DNA from: Streptomyces xanthochromogenes
Lineage (GTDB): Bacteria > Actinomycetota > Actinomycetes > Streptomycetales > Streptomycetaceae
Direction: 5' to 3'
NCBI RefSeq assembly: GCF_014650455.1
Contig: NZ_BMUZ01000019.1
Location: 34,587-98,586 of the forward strand
DNA: 64,000 nt
Numbering within the stretch: the first letter of the stretch is position 1; each line of letters opens with the position of its first letter. This document shows positions 1 to 7,555 of this stretch, one piece after another. The notes beneath the pieces were generated by a model. The model had not been told where the DNA came from. It ran no database searches and was given only the letters and a program-made list of their open reading frames with translations. A program made the position numbers and the translations under genes.

Positions 1-197
1 CCGTTGCCCGTGTTGATGTGCCAGTTGCTGGTGGACTCACAGGCCGCGACCTTGTTCCACACGTCGAGCGACGCGGCATCGGCGGTCCCCGCCGCGATCA
101 GCGGGAGGGCGATGCCCACCCCGCCGGCCGTGACCGTCAGGGACGCCTGGTTGATCCGGCTCGGCTGGTACCGGCGGTGCCGGCCGCGTAAGGCCAT
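1..197 (-). CDS. Rpf-like secreted transglycosylase, N-terminal part (gene runs off the left edge)
   Basis: Probable resuscitation-promoting-factor family protein, a secreted muralytic enzyme that cleaves peptidoglycan and promotes spore germination and regrowth. Sixty-five residues are visible. A basic start (residues 4-14) and a hydrophobic stretch (about 20-38) form a signal peptide ending near AGTADAAS. The mature part begins VWNKVAACESTSNW, the characteristic opening of the Rpf domain, with its catalytic Glu at about residue 54. The start codon is preceded by GAGGGG at good spacing. The rest of the domain, and any LysM module, lies outside the window. The family is clear; the full domain layout cannot be seen. 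Confidence 0.85.
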   Translation of the reverse strand, partial: MALRGRHRRYQPSRINQASLTVTAGGVGIALPLIAAGTADAASLDVWNKVAACESTSNWHINTGN

Positions 198-431
198 GAG
201 TCCCCCTCGAAGGCATCAAGAGCCGCCAAAGTAGGGGCTGCGAACAGGTCATGACAAGGGGTCGGAACAAGCGGAGGGAAGCCTTCAGGGGAGCGTGGAC
301 TTTCGGCACGCCGTGTCGGGAATCCCGTCCATGCCGTATGACGTGCCCCGTTCCGTAGGGTGGGCGGCAAACGTGCGCCATGACGGACGCTCGTGGCGCC
401 GCGCACCCCGAGAATCCAGGAGCAAACACGC

Positions 432-1874
432 ATGAGTGGAACAGCCCAGATCGGCGTCACCGGACTCGCGGTCATGGGCCGCAATCTCGCCCGCAACTTC
501 GCGCGCAACGGATTCACGGTCGCCGTGCACAACCGGACGGCCGCCAAGACCCGGGCCCTGGTCGAGGAGTTCGGCGAGGAGGGCAGCTTCGTGGCGGCCG
601 AGTCGCCCGAGGACTTCGTGGCCGCTCTCGAGCGGCCACGCCGGCTCGTCATCATGGTCAAGGCGGGCGAGGCGACGGACGCGGTGATCCGGGAGTTCGC
701 GCCGCTCCTCGAAAAGGGCGACGTCATCATCGACGGCGGCAACGCGCACTTCGAGGACACCCGCAGGCGCGAGCGCGAACTGCGCGAGCGCGGCATCCAC
801 TTCGTCGGCGTCGGCATCTCGGGCGGCGAGGAGGGCGCACTGCACGGACCGAGCATCATGCCGGGCGGTTCCGCCGAGTCGTACGAGTCCCTCGGCCCGC
901 TCCTGGAGCGGATCGCGGCGAAGGCGCCCGACGGCACCCCGTGCGTCACCCACGTGGGCCCGGACGGCGCCGGCCACTTCGTGAAGATGGTGCACAACGG
1001 CATCGAGTACGCCGACATGCAGCTCATCGCGGAGGCGTACCACCTGCTGCGTACGGTGGCCGGCTACTCCCCCGAGAAGATCGCCGAGACGTTCCGGGAC
1101 TGGAACACCGGTCGCCTCGACTCGTATCTCATCGAGATCACCGCCGAGGTCCTCGCCCATGTCGACGCGGCGACCGGCAAGCCGTTCGTGGACGTGGTCG
1201 AGGACGAGGCCGAGCAGAAGGGCACCGGCCGCTGGACCGTGCAGATCGCGCTCGACCTGGGGGTCCCGGTGTCGGGCATCGCCGAGGCCGTGTTCGCCCG
1301 GTCCCTGTCGGGCCACGCCGAGCTGCGCGAGGCGGCCCGTTCGCTGGCCGGGCCCGCGGCGAACCCGCTGGGCGAGAAGGAGGCCGCGGCCTTCGCCGCG
1401 CAGGTGGAGCAGGCGCTGTACGCGTCCAAGATCGTCTCGTACACGCAGGGCTTCCACCAGGTCCAGGCGGGCAGCCAGAACTACGACTGGGACGTCGACC
1501 CCGGCGCGGTCGCGGCGATCTGGCGCGCGGGCTGCATCATCCGGGCCGCGTTCCTGGACCGGATCCGGGCCGCCTACGACGCGCAGCCCGAACTCCCGAG
1601 CCTGCTCTCGGACAAGCGGTTCGGCGACGAGATCGGTGCGGCGCAGGACGACTGGCGCGCGGTGATCGTGGCGGCCGCCCGCCAGGGCGTCCCGGTGCCG
1701 GGCTTCTCGGCGGCGCTCGCGTACTACGACGCGCTGCGCGCCGAGCGCCTCCCGGCGGCGCTGACGCAGGGCCAGCGCGACTTCTTCGGCGCGCACACCT
1801 ACCGGCGCACCGACCGGGAGGGCTCGTTCCACACGCTGTGGGGCGGCGACCGGTCCGAGGTCAGCACCGGCTGA
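432..1874 (+). CDS. gnd: 6-phosphogluconate dehydrogenase (decarboxylating)
   Basis: Oxidises 6-phosphogluconate to ribulose 5-phosphate and CO2 with NADP in the cytosolic oxidative pentose phosphate pathway. The 480-residue protein has normal family length. The N-terminal Rossmann motif GLAVMGRNLARN is at residues 11-22, the substrate loop GISGGEEGALHGPSIMPGG near residue 133, and the catalytic Lys in HFVKMVHNGIEYADMQ near residue 184. The ATG at 432 is chosen because AGGAG lies 9 bases upstream and the protein then starts MSGTAQIGVTG as in relatives; an upstream in-frame ATG lacks a ribosome site. It appears monocistronic. It makes pentose phosphates, distantly relevant to the sedoheptulose-using cluster at the far end. 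Confidence 0.97.
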   Translation: MSGTAQIGVTGLAVMGRNLARNFARNGFTVAVHNRTAAKTRALVEEFGEEGSFVAAESPEDFVAALERPRRLVIMVKAGEATDAVIREFAPLLEKGDVIIDGGNAHFEDTRRRERELRERGIHFVGVGISGGEEGALHGPSIMPGGSAESYESLGPLLERIAAKAPDGTPCVTHVGPDGAGHFVKMVHNGIEYADMQLIAEAYHLLRTVAGYSPEKIAETFRDWNTGRLDSYLIEITAEVLAHVDAATGKPFVDVVEDEAEQKGTGRWTVQIALDLGVPVSGIAEAVFARSLSGHAELREAARSLAGPAANPLGEKEAAAFAAQVEQALYASKIVSYTQGFHQVQAGSQNYDWDVDPGAVAAIWRAGCIIRAAFLDRIRAAYDAQPELPSLLSDKRFGDEIGAAQDDWRAVIVAAARQGVPVPGFSAALAYYDALRAERLPAALTQGQRDFFGAHTYRRTDREGSFHTLWGGDRSEVSTG

Positions 1875-1895
1875 CCGGCGCCGCGGCCGGGCCCC

Positions 1896-2165
1896 TCAGC
1901 CCGCCGGTTCGGGCTGCGGGGGGCCCGGTACGGGATCGGGGCCCGGGGGCTGCGGCACGGGGTCCGGCAGACCCGGGTCCGGGTCCGGCTGCGGCGGGCT
2001 CGGGTCGGGACCCGGGCTCGGCGGCTGGGGGTCGGGACCGGGGCCGGGCCTCGGCGGAACCGGATCGGGGCCGGGGCCGGGACCCGGTCCGGGGATCGGG
2101 CCCGGTTCGGGGTCGGGCAGCGGCGTGGGCCACGGCGGGGTGGGCTCCGGGTGCGGCACGGTCAT
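1896..2165 (-). CDS. Proline-rich repetitive small protein
   Basis: Predicted 89-residue protein built almost wholly of Pro, Gly, Asp, Glu and Pro-any-Pro repeats (PEPGPIPGPGPGPGPDP and similar), with no signal peptide, Cys or hydrophobic segment. It should be unstructured, perhaps polyproline-II helical. A perfect AGGAGG sits 6 bases before the second in-frame ATG, so that start is preferred over the one 15 bases upstream. It is convergent with gnd, separated by 21 bases. I do not recognise a function. The repeats could also be a compositional artefact of very GC-rich DNA, but the strong ribosome site argues for a real gene. Confidence 0.55.
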   Translation of the reverse strand: MTVPHPEPTPPWPTPLPDPEPGPIPGPGPGPGPDPVPPRPGPGPDPQPPSPGPDPSPPQPDPDPGLPDPVPQPPGPDPVPGPPQPEPAG

Positions 2166-2240
2166 GATCGGCCTCCTCATGGTCTGAGATCAGCTTCACC
2201 TGCGCGCCTGCCCGGCGCCCGCCGGTTCAACCCGTACGGG

Positions 2241-2882
2241 TCAGGCGGCCCGGCCCGCCACGGCGGCCGCCGCCCGCAGCCCGGGGCGAGGGCTCGACAG
2301 GACCGGAACGGCGGTCGTGGTCCGGTCGGCGGCGGGCGCCATCGAAGCCTGGGCCAGCACCACGACGTCGACGTCCGTCAGGGCGTCCACCGCCCGGGCC
2401 ACCTCCGCGAAGTACGCCTGCGCGTCGCCCGATTCGAAGTGGGACCAGGCGTCCTCGACGAGCACCGTCCGCAGTGCGAGCGGCCGGTCGCCTGCCTCCT
2501 CGCGGATCAGCGCGGCCGTCGGCCCAAGGGTGGAGGCGACGGCGGCGACGACGGCGATCCGCGGCCCTCGCGCCACTGCGGCCGCGGCCATCGGCCGGTC
2601 GACCCGCAGCACCGGCACGCCCAGGGTCGCGGAAGCGGCCTCCGCGACCGCGCCGATGGTGGAACAGGTGCAGAGGATCGCGTCCGCGCCCTGGGCCACC
2701 GCGTCGGCGAGGACGGCCCCGACGTCCCCGGCCACCGCGTCCGGCCCCAACTCCCTTGCCCTGCTGAGCAGTTGCTCGTCCACCAGGTGGCGCAGCACGA
2801 GGCCCGGGGCGTCCTCGTCGCGCAGGGCGTCGAAGACCGGGACGTGGACGGGCGAGGTGTGCAGCAGTGCGAGCCCGCTCAC
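2241..2882 (-). CDS. Aspartate/glutamate racemase superfamily protein
   Basis: Member of the Asp/Glu/hydantoin racemase fold, whose enzymes use one or two Cys residues to move a proton on an amino acid or similar substrate. The first catalytic-Cys loop is visible as ILCTCSTIGA around residue 87. The second loop region reads VVLAQASMAPAA, so a second Cys is not apparent and a decarboxylase-like or one-Cys activity is possible. The 213-residue protein starts at a GTG that overlaps the stop of the upstream acetyltransferase by 4 bases (GTGA), so the two genes are translationally coupled. The substrate is unknown. Confidence 0.8.
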   Translation of the reverse strand: MSGLALLHTSPVHVPVFDALRDEDAPGLVLRHLVDEQLLSRARELGPDAVAGDVGAVLADAVAQGADAILCTCSTIGAVAEAASATLGVPVLRVDRPMAAAAVARGPRIAVVAAVASTLGPTAALIREEAGDRPLALRTVLVEDAWSHFESGDAQAYFAEVARAVDALTDVDVVVLAQASMAPAADRTTTAVPVLSSPRPGLRAAAAVAGRAA

Positions 2883-3217
2883 CACAGCTCCGGATTCGCG
2901 GCGAGCCGGGCCTGGGCGGCCTCGACCAGGGCGGCCGGGGCGGCGGGCGCCTCGCCCGGGTGCCGCTCGGCCCACTTCGCGGCGTACGGGCAGAGCGGCA
3001 CGACGGCCAAGCCCTCGCGCGCGGCGGTGGCGTAGAACTCCCGCACCAGGTCACCGGCGATGCCCTTGCCCTCGTGCCCGGGCTCCACGACGGTGTGCAC
3101 CGCCACCAGCGCGGCGGACGGCTCGTCGAGTACGAAGTAGGCGATGCGGCCGACCACTTCACCGCCCTCGAAAGCGGCGAGCAGCCCTCGGGCGCGGTCG
3201 TCCCGGATCTCTGCCAT
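2879..3217 (-). CDS. Small GNAT-type N-acetyltransferase (YjdJ-like)
   Basis: A 112-residue single-domain acetyltransferase. The acetyl-CoA loop is visible in the middle (VVEPGHEGKGIAGDLVREF, about residues 42-60), preceded by beta strands with AFEGGEVVGRIAYFVLDE and followed by a Cys-Pro segment PLCPYAAKWAERHPG. This short architecture matches the YjdJ/GNAT_C class. It is the first gene of a two-gene operon with the racemase-family protein, overlapping it by 4 bases. The substrate cannot be inferred; co-translation suggests a small-molecule amine or amino-acid derivative. Confidence 0.85.
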   Translation of the reverse strand: MAEIRDDRARGLLAAFEGGEVVGRIAYFVLDEPSAALVAVHTVVEPGHEGKGIAGDLVREFYATAAREGLAVVPLCPYAAKWAERHPGEAPAAPAALVEAAQARLAANPELW

Positions 3218-3243
3218 GGTGCGGGTTCCTCTCCGGGGGCGGG

Positions 3244-3675
3244 TCAGCGCTGCGGGGCGGGGATCGTGGCCTGCGGGCTGCGCCGCTGGTCACTGCCGGG
3301 CACCGGGGCCGAGGCGTCGGTGCCGAGCTCGACGATCCGGTTGGCTCCGTCGACATGCACGACGCTGGGCTTGAACACGCGCGCCTCGATGTCGTCGATC
3401 TGGGCGTAACTGATGAGGATCACCAGGTCACCGGGGTGCACGAGGTGGGCGGCGGCACCGTTGATCCCGATGACCCCGGAACCCCGCTCGCCCTCGATGA
3501 CGTACGTCTCCAGGCGGTTGCCGTTGTCGATGTCGACGATGTGCACCAGCTCGCCGGGGAGCAGATCGGCCGCCTCCATGAGCTCGGCGTCCACGGTGAC
3601 CGAGCCCACGTAGTGCAGGTCGGCCTGGGTGACGGTGGCTCGGTGGATCTTGGACTTGAACATGGTACGTATCAC
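3244..3675 (-). CDS. panD: Aspartate 1-decarboxylase
   Basis: Pyruvoyl enzyme converting L-aspartate to beta-alanine for pantothenate and CoA synthesis. The proenzyme is 143 residues, and the self-cleavage site Gly24-Ser25 lies in HYVGSVTVD; Ser25 becomes the pyruvoyl group. Further family hallmarks are KSKIHRATVTQADLHY (residues 7-22) and ERGSGVIGINGAAAHLVHPGD. The GTG start at 3675 is preferred because TAGGAGT lies 7 bases upstream and it yields the usual actinobacterial N-terminus MIRTMFKSK. The ATG four codons later has no ribosome site at proper distance. Confidence 0.95.
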   Translation of the reverse strand: MIRTMFKSKIHRATVTQADLHYVGSVTVDAELMEAADLLPGELVHIVDIDNGNRLETYVIEGERGSGVIGINGAAAHLVHPGDLVILISYAQIDDIEARVFKPSVVHVDGANRIVELGTDASAPVPGSDQRRSPQATIPAPQR

Positions 3676-4029
3676 TGAAGTACTCCTAGGCACAGGCTCC
3701 CTGCCTGCTTTTTCGCAGGTCAAGGGCACTTTCCAACCCTACGACGAGTCGCATGTCCGGGCAGCGTCCGCCAGGTCTTCCAGGACTCGCGCCGACCACT
3801 TGCCGACTTTCCTGACGAGCCATCAGGCGAGGCCTCCAGGAGGACTGCGCACACCCTCCCGGACACCGCCCCGACGACGGCCCAAGCCTACGCAGCACTC
3901 CGCGAAGAGCGTCCGTGATCACCGTCACTCCGGTCGCGCACGGGGCGACGGTCCGGCCTCCCCTTCGTCCAGGAGACACCAGGAGACGCCCGGCACGGCC
4001 TGCCGGGATGCGTACGGGTTCGCCCGCGG
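3676..4029. other. Intergenic region upstream of panD
   Basis: Contains the panD leader and presumably its promoter, read leftwards, and the downstream end of the VOC gene. A TTGACC element lies within CCCTTGACCTGCGAAAAAGC on the minus strand, but no convincing -10 was found. The short open frames here have no family resemblance and look like chance frames. Confidence 0.5.
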
Positions 4030-4812
4030 TCAGGACATCTGCGGGTCCGGGGTGAGCAGTGCGAACGCCGCGCCCGCCGGGTCCGCCACCCAGGCGATCC
4101 GGCCGACCGAGGGCACGTCGGCGGCAGGCATCAGCACGGAGCCGCCGTTCGCCGTGACCGCCGCGACGACCGCGTCGGCGTCGAGGACGTGGAAGTACGG
4201 CGCCCAGCGCGCCTGCTCCTCGTCACCCGTCAGCGGGACCACCCCGCCGAACGAGCCGTCCTGCTGATCGCCGTCCGCGATGCTCAGCACCCGGTAGGTC
4301 ATCCCGGGCACCTGCATCTCGGCCGAGCGCCAGCCGAACAGGCCCGCGTAGAAGCCAATGGCGGCCGCCGGGTCCGGCACGTGCAGCTCGGCCCAGATCA
4401 GCGCGTTCTCGGCGGAGGCCAACTCGAAGCCGGCCGTACGGCCGGGCTGCCAGCAGGCGAACTGGGCGCCCTGCGGGTCGGTGAACTGGCCGAGCCAGCC
4501 CTCACCCATCACGTCCACCGGCTCCATCCGCACGCTCCCGCCGCCGTCGCGCACGGCAGCCGTGGTCGCCTGGATGTCGGGGGTGTGGAAGTGCAGCATC
4601 CACGCCGAGTCCGCGCCTTCCTCGGTCAGCTGCCCGACCGCGGCGACGGTCCGGCCGTCACGCTGGAAGAAGCCGTAGCCGCCCGTGTCGGGTCCGGCGG
4701 CGACGAACCGCCAGCCGAAGACGGCTCCGTAGAAGGCACAGGCCCCGGGGATGTCGGGACTGCCGAGGTCGAGCCAGTTGGGCGATCCGGTGCGGAAGTC
4801 GGTACCGAGCAT
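4030..4812 (-). CDS. Double VOC (glyoxalase/bleomycin-resistance fold) protein
   Basis: A 260-residue cytosolic protein with two tandem VOC modules, residues 8-125 (PNWLDLGSPDIPGACAFYG) and 136-258 (IWAELHVPDPAAAIGFYAG). This arrangement matches the mycobacterial CFP30B-like family, some of which act on methylglyoxal or small metabolites. The family does not fix a substrate. The start has AGGAG 7 bases upstream. No operon partner is visible. It is unrelated in context to the VOC protein of the biosynthetic cluster. Confidence 0.85.
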   Translation of the reverse strand: MLGTDFRTGSPNWLDLGSPDIPGACAFYGAVFGWRFVAAGPDTGGYGFFQRDGRTVAAVGQLTEEGADSAWMLHFHTPDIQATTAAVRDGGGSVRMEPVDVMGEGWLGQFTDPQGAQFACWQPGRTAGFELASAENALIWAELHVPDPAAAIGFYAGLFGWRSAEMQVPGMTYRVLSIADGDQQDGSFGGVVPLTGDEEQARWAPYFHVLDADAVVAAVTANGGSVLMPAADVPSVGRIAWVADPAGAAFALLTPDPQMS

Positions 4813-5235
4813 GCGTGCTCTCCTGAGTAGGGTCCGGCAGCGTAGCGAGGCACGCCACTCCTGGTAAGGCGCAGAGTACTGAGCGTTACGGCGAGTCGCC
4901 TCCGGAACTCCGGCAGCGACCGAAGTCGACTCCGTCGACGCCGTCACGGCGTCGGAATCCGCCCCCGTCGCGCGCCCGTGACACCGCCTTGCACCCGACC
5001 GCGCCGCGATGCCCTCGGCCCTCAATCGAGAAATGGCAATCGCCGGATCGGGTGACCGCCCCCTCACGAGTGATTCGAACGCAAGATCACGAGCTCCGAC
5101 CCCGACCACAGAGGCCGGGGCGAGCTTCACGGAACACATTCGAGCGAGCCTTCGCTCTGCGCTCACCGCTACGCATGACCGGCACCGCGTGTTTTCCGAG
5201 CTCCTGTCCGTACCGATGCCCTCGGAGGAGCCCCC
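4813..5235. other. Divergent intergenic region
   Basis: Separates the leftward VOC gene from the rightward Nudix gene, so it should hold two promoters. It is less GC-rich than the flanking genes. I see no gene-like frame, hairpin or clear operator. Confidence 0.5.
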
Positions 5236-5679
5236 GTGCGAAGCCAGCCCAACATCGTCGGCGTACACCTTGTTTTCGAGCATGCCGGACAAGTGCTGCT
5301 CCAGCGGCGCTCCCCCTGCTCCCCCTTCGACCCCGGCTCCTGGCACGTCCCCGCCGGACACCTCGAAGAGGAATCGGCCAGCGCCTGCGCGGTCCGGGAA
5401 TCGGAGGAGGAACTCGGCGTGAAGATCGACCCGCAGGACCTGCGCCTCGTCCACGTCCTCCACTATCGCGACAGCGTCGCCGCCATCCCCCGCATCCAGT
5501 TGTTCTTCCGTGTTCTTTCGTACGGCGGCACTCCGCGGATCTGTGAACCGGACCGGCACACCGCCCTGGCCTGGCACCCTTACACGGCGCTGCCCTCACC
5601 GCTCGTCGCCTACACCGCCGCGGCCCTGACCGCGATCGCGGTCGGGCGTCCGTTCGCCGCCATGGGGTGGGCGGCATGA
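5236..5679 (+). CDS. Nudix hydrolase
   Basis: A 147-residue Nudix protein likely to hydrolyse a nucleoside-diphosphate derivative. The Nudix box is GHLEEESASACAVRESEEEL (residues 38-57), with the REx2EE core intact, but the spacing from its first Gly to the first Glu is one residue shorter than the G-x5-E consensus. That is unusual and may affect metal binding. The GTG start has GGAGGAG 6 bases upstream. The stop codon overlaps the start of a second, truncated Nudix frame by 4 bases (ATGA). Confidence 0.88.
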   Translation: MRSQPNIVGVHLVFEHAGQVLLQRRSPCSPFDPGSWHVPAGHLEEESASACAVRESEEELGVKIDPQDLRLVHVLHYRDSVAAIPRIQLFFRVLSYGGTPRICEPDRHTALAWHPYTALPSPLVAYTAAALTAIAVGRPFAAMGWAA

Positions 5680-5800
5680 CACCGGCCAAGCCCGCACCGG
5701 CCATGGTCGGTGCGACCGCGGCGGCCTTCATCCGGCGAGCCGACGGCCGCGTCCTGCTCGTCCACCACGCCGGAACCGGCCACTGGGTCACGCCGACACG
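5676..5800 (+). pseudogene. Truncated second Nudix hydrolase
   Basis: An ATG overlapping the upstream Nudix stop opens a frame whose first 40 residues resemble the N-terminus of a Nudix domain (ATAAAFIRRADGRVLLVHHA, then GTGHWVTP). After that point the sequence ceases to resemble the family exactly where PGG and the Nudix box should follow, and the frame continues into DNA antisense to the STAS gene. I read it as a remnant left by a deletion or rearrangement near position 5800. A sequencing error is less likely because no other frame restores the Nudix box. Confidence 0.6.
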
Positions 5801-5897
5801 ATCACTCTGGTGGGCGGGGCGCGGTTCTCGCCCGCCGTCACGACCGCGCGGGCTTCGCGCAAGTCGGCCCAGGCAGCACTGGCGGGAAGGCCGCGGC

Positions 5898-6254
5898 TCA
5901 CCCCTCGGGGCCGTCGGATGCGGTAGCGGTATCCGCGTCCGGCTGGAGGGTGAAGAGCTCGTCGAGGCCGACGATACGCAGAACGCGCAGGGCATTGGCG
6001 GGTACGGCGGCGAGGGCGATGCCGGCCTGGGCGGCGTGGGCCAGGGTGCGGGCCACGATCAGGGCCGAAATGCCGCTGGAATCCATGAACTCAAGGCCGC
6101 CCAGGTCGAGGACCAGGCGCTGGCCCGGTTGGATCGTGAGCGCGGCGAGCTGCCCGCGCAGCTGGGGGGCGGTGGCGTGATCGAGATCGCCGGTCACCTC
6201 GACGACAGGTCCGGACGCGGCGTCCCGTGTAGTGATCATGAATTGGTTCGTCAC
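5898..6254 (-). CDS. STAS-domain anti-sigma factor antagonist
   Basis: A 118-residue RsbV/SpoIIAA-type protein that, when dephosphorylated, binds an anti-sigma kinase and frees a sigma factor. The phosphorylatable Ser is in EFMDSSGISAL (residues 55-65). The GTG start overlaps the stop of the upstream PP2C gene by 4 bases, so phosphatase and substrate are very probably co-translated. This is the last gene of a three-gene operon with an RsbQ-like hydrolase and a PAS-PP2C phosphatase. The partner kinase may be the RsbW-like protein at 9.7 kb, though that is inference. Confidence 0.92.
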   Translation of the reverse strand: MTNQFMITTRDAASGPVVEVTGDLDHATAPQLRGQLAALTIQPGQRLVLDLGGLEFMDSSGISALIVARTLAHAAQAGIALAAVPANALRVLRIVGLDELFTLQPDADTATASDGPEG

Positions 6255-7555
6255 CTGGTCTTCACTGCCGGTGCGATCGCCTGATGGGTGGGGACGCCGA
6301 TGGCAAGAAGTGCGGTGTCGTCGTCGAGCCCGTCGCCGAAATCGTCGAGCAGGCCGGTGAGGGCCTGGATGACCGCCTCAGCGGGCTTGCCGGCCTGCCC
6401 GGCGGCGAAGGCGCGCAGAGCCCCGTCACCGTAAAGCGTGGTGCGGTCCTGGCCGGTGCGGGCCTCGGTGAGGCCGTCGGTGTAGAGCAGGAGGGTGTCA
6501 CCGGGTTCCAGGGTGGTGGTGGCGGAGGCGAAAGGGGCCTTGGGCAGGACGCCAACCAGGAGGCCACCGGGAGTGGGCAGGAAATCGGCATGCCCGGCGG
6601 CCCGCAGGACGAGGGCCGGTGGATGGCCGCCGGAGGCCAGGCACACGGTGACCCGACCGGTTGCCGGGTCGGGCTCGATGGTGCCGAAGATGGCGGTGCA
6701 GTACCGGGGATCGCCTCTGGTGTAGCGCTCGTGGAGCACCGCGTTGAGGGTCGTGAGCGCGGAGACCGGGTCGGCGTCGTGCAGAGCGGCGGCGCGCAGG
6801 GTGTAGCGGGTCAGCGAGGTGACCGCGGCGGCCTGTGGGCCCTTGCCGCACACATCGCCGAGGAAGAAGCCGAAGCGCTTGCCGTCGAGGGGGAACAAGT
6901 CGTAGAAATCTCCGCCCAGTTGCTCGGGCGAGGCGGTGCGGTAGTGCGCGGCGCTCTCCACCCCGGGGATCTCCGGCAGGGCGGCGGGCAGCAGCGACTG
7001 CTGGAGTACGGCCAGGGCGTCCTGGAGCCGGGCGCGGTCGGCTTCTGCTTGTTTGCGGTCCTGTTCGGCGGCGTTGCGGGCGCGCAGGAGTTCTTCTTCG
7101 TAGGCGCGGCGGTCGCTGGCGTCGAAGATGGTGGTGCGGATGAGCAGGGGTTCACCGGTGGTGCCGTGTTTGACCACGGAGGAGACCAGCACGGGAATCC
7201 GACCCCCGTCGGCCTGCTTGACCTCCAGGGCGATGCCGCTGATCTCGCCCCGCATGCGCAGGAGCGGGGCGAAGTGCGTCTCGTGGTACAGCTTTCCGCC
7301 CACGGTCAGGAGGTCGGTGAAGCGCAGTTTGCCCACCACGGCCTCGCGCTCCCGGCCGAGCCAGCGCAGCAGCGTGGTGTTGACCTTCGCGATGGTGCCG
7401 TCCATCAGCGTGGACAGATATCCGCACGGGGCGTTCTCGTACAGCTCCTCGGTGCTGTCTTCCAGCAGCGCGGCGAACGTCGCGTTCGCCGTCCCCTGCT
7501 CGCCCCGGCCCTGGCGATCGGGCGGGTCGCCCTGCTGGCCTGTGCGACACGTCAC
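6251..7555 (-). CDS. PAS-domain PP2C (SpoIIE/RsbP-type) phosphatase
   Basis: A 434-residue phosphatase: PAS domain (about residues 35-150, ENAPCGYLSTLMDGTIAKVN), a coiled linker (150-185, rich in Glu, Arg and Ala), then the SpoIIE catalytic domain (about 195-425) with GGDFYDLF, GDVCGKG, GGHPP and DDDTALL metal-site motifs. It should dephosphorylate the STAS protein encoded next. Its GTG start overlaps the upstream RsbQ-like gene by 4 bases and its stop overlaps the STAS gene by 4. PAS plus PP2C with an adjacent alpha/beta hydrolase is the layout of Bacillus RsbP-RsbQ, which senses energy stress. Confidence 0.93.
   Translation of the reverse strand: MTCRTGQQGDPPDRQGRGEQGTANATFAALLEDSTEELYENAPCGYLSTLMDGTIAKVNTTLLRWLGREREAVVGKLRFTDLLTVGGKLYHETHFAPLLRMRGEISGIALEVKQADGGRIPVLVSSVVKHGTTGEPLLIRTTIFDASDRRAYEEELLRARNAAEQDRKQAEADRARLQDALAVLQQSLLPAALPEIPGVESAAHYRTASPEQLGGDFYDLFPLDGKRFGFFLGDVCGKGPQAAAVTSLTRYTLRAAALHDADPVSALTTLNAVLHERYTRGDPRYCTAIFGTIEPDPATGRVTVCLASGGHPPALVLRAAGHADFLPTPGGLLVGVLPKAPFASATTTLEPGDTLLLYTDGLTEARTGQDRTTLYGDGALRAFAAGQAGKPAEAVIQALTGLLDDFGDGLDDDTALLAIGVPTHQAIAPAVKTR

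Noticed and set aside
198..431. A c-di-AMP (ydaO-type) riboswitch before the Rpf-like gene
   Set aside because: Such switches often precede actinobacterial Rpf genes, but I could not find the conserved core segments in this 234-base leader.
3686..3979. A 97-codon leftward frame upstream of panD
   Set aside because: It covers the panD promoter and leader, is Arg/Gly/Pro-rich and lacks a ribosome site.
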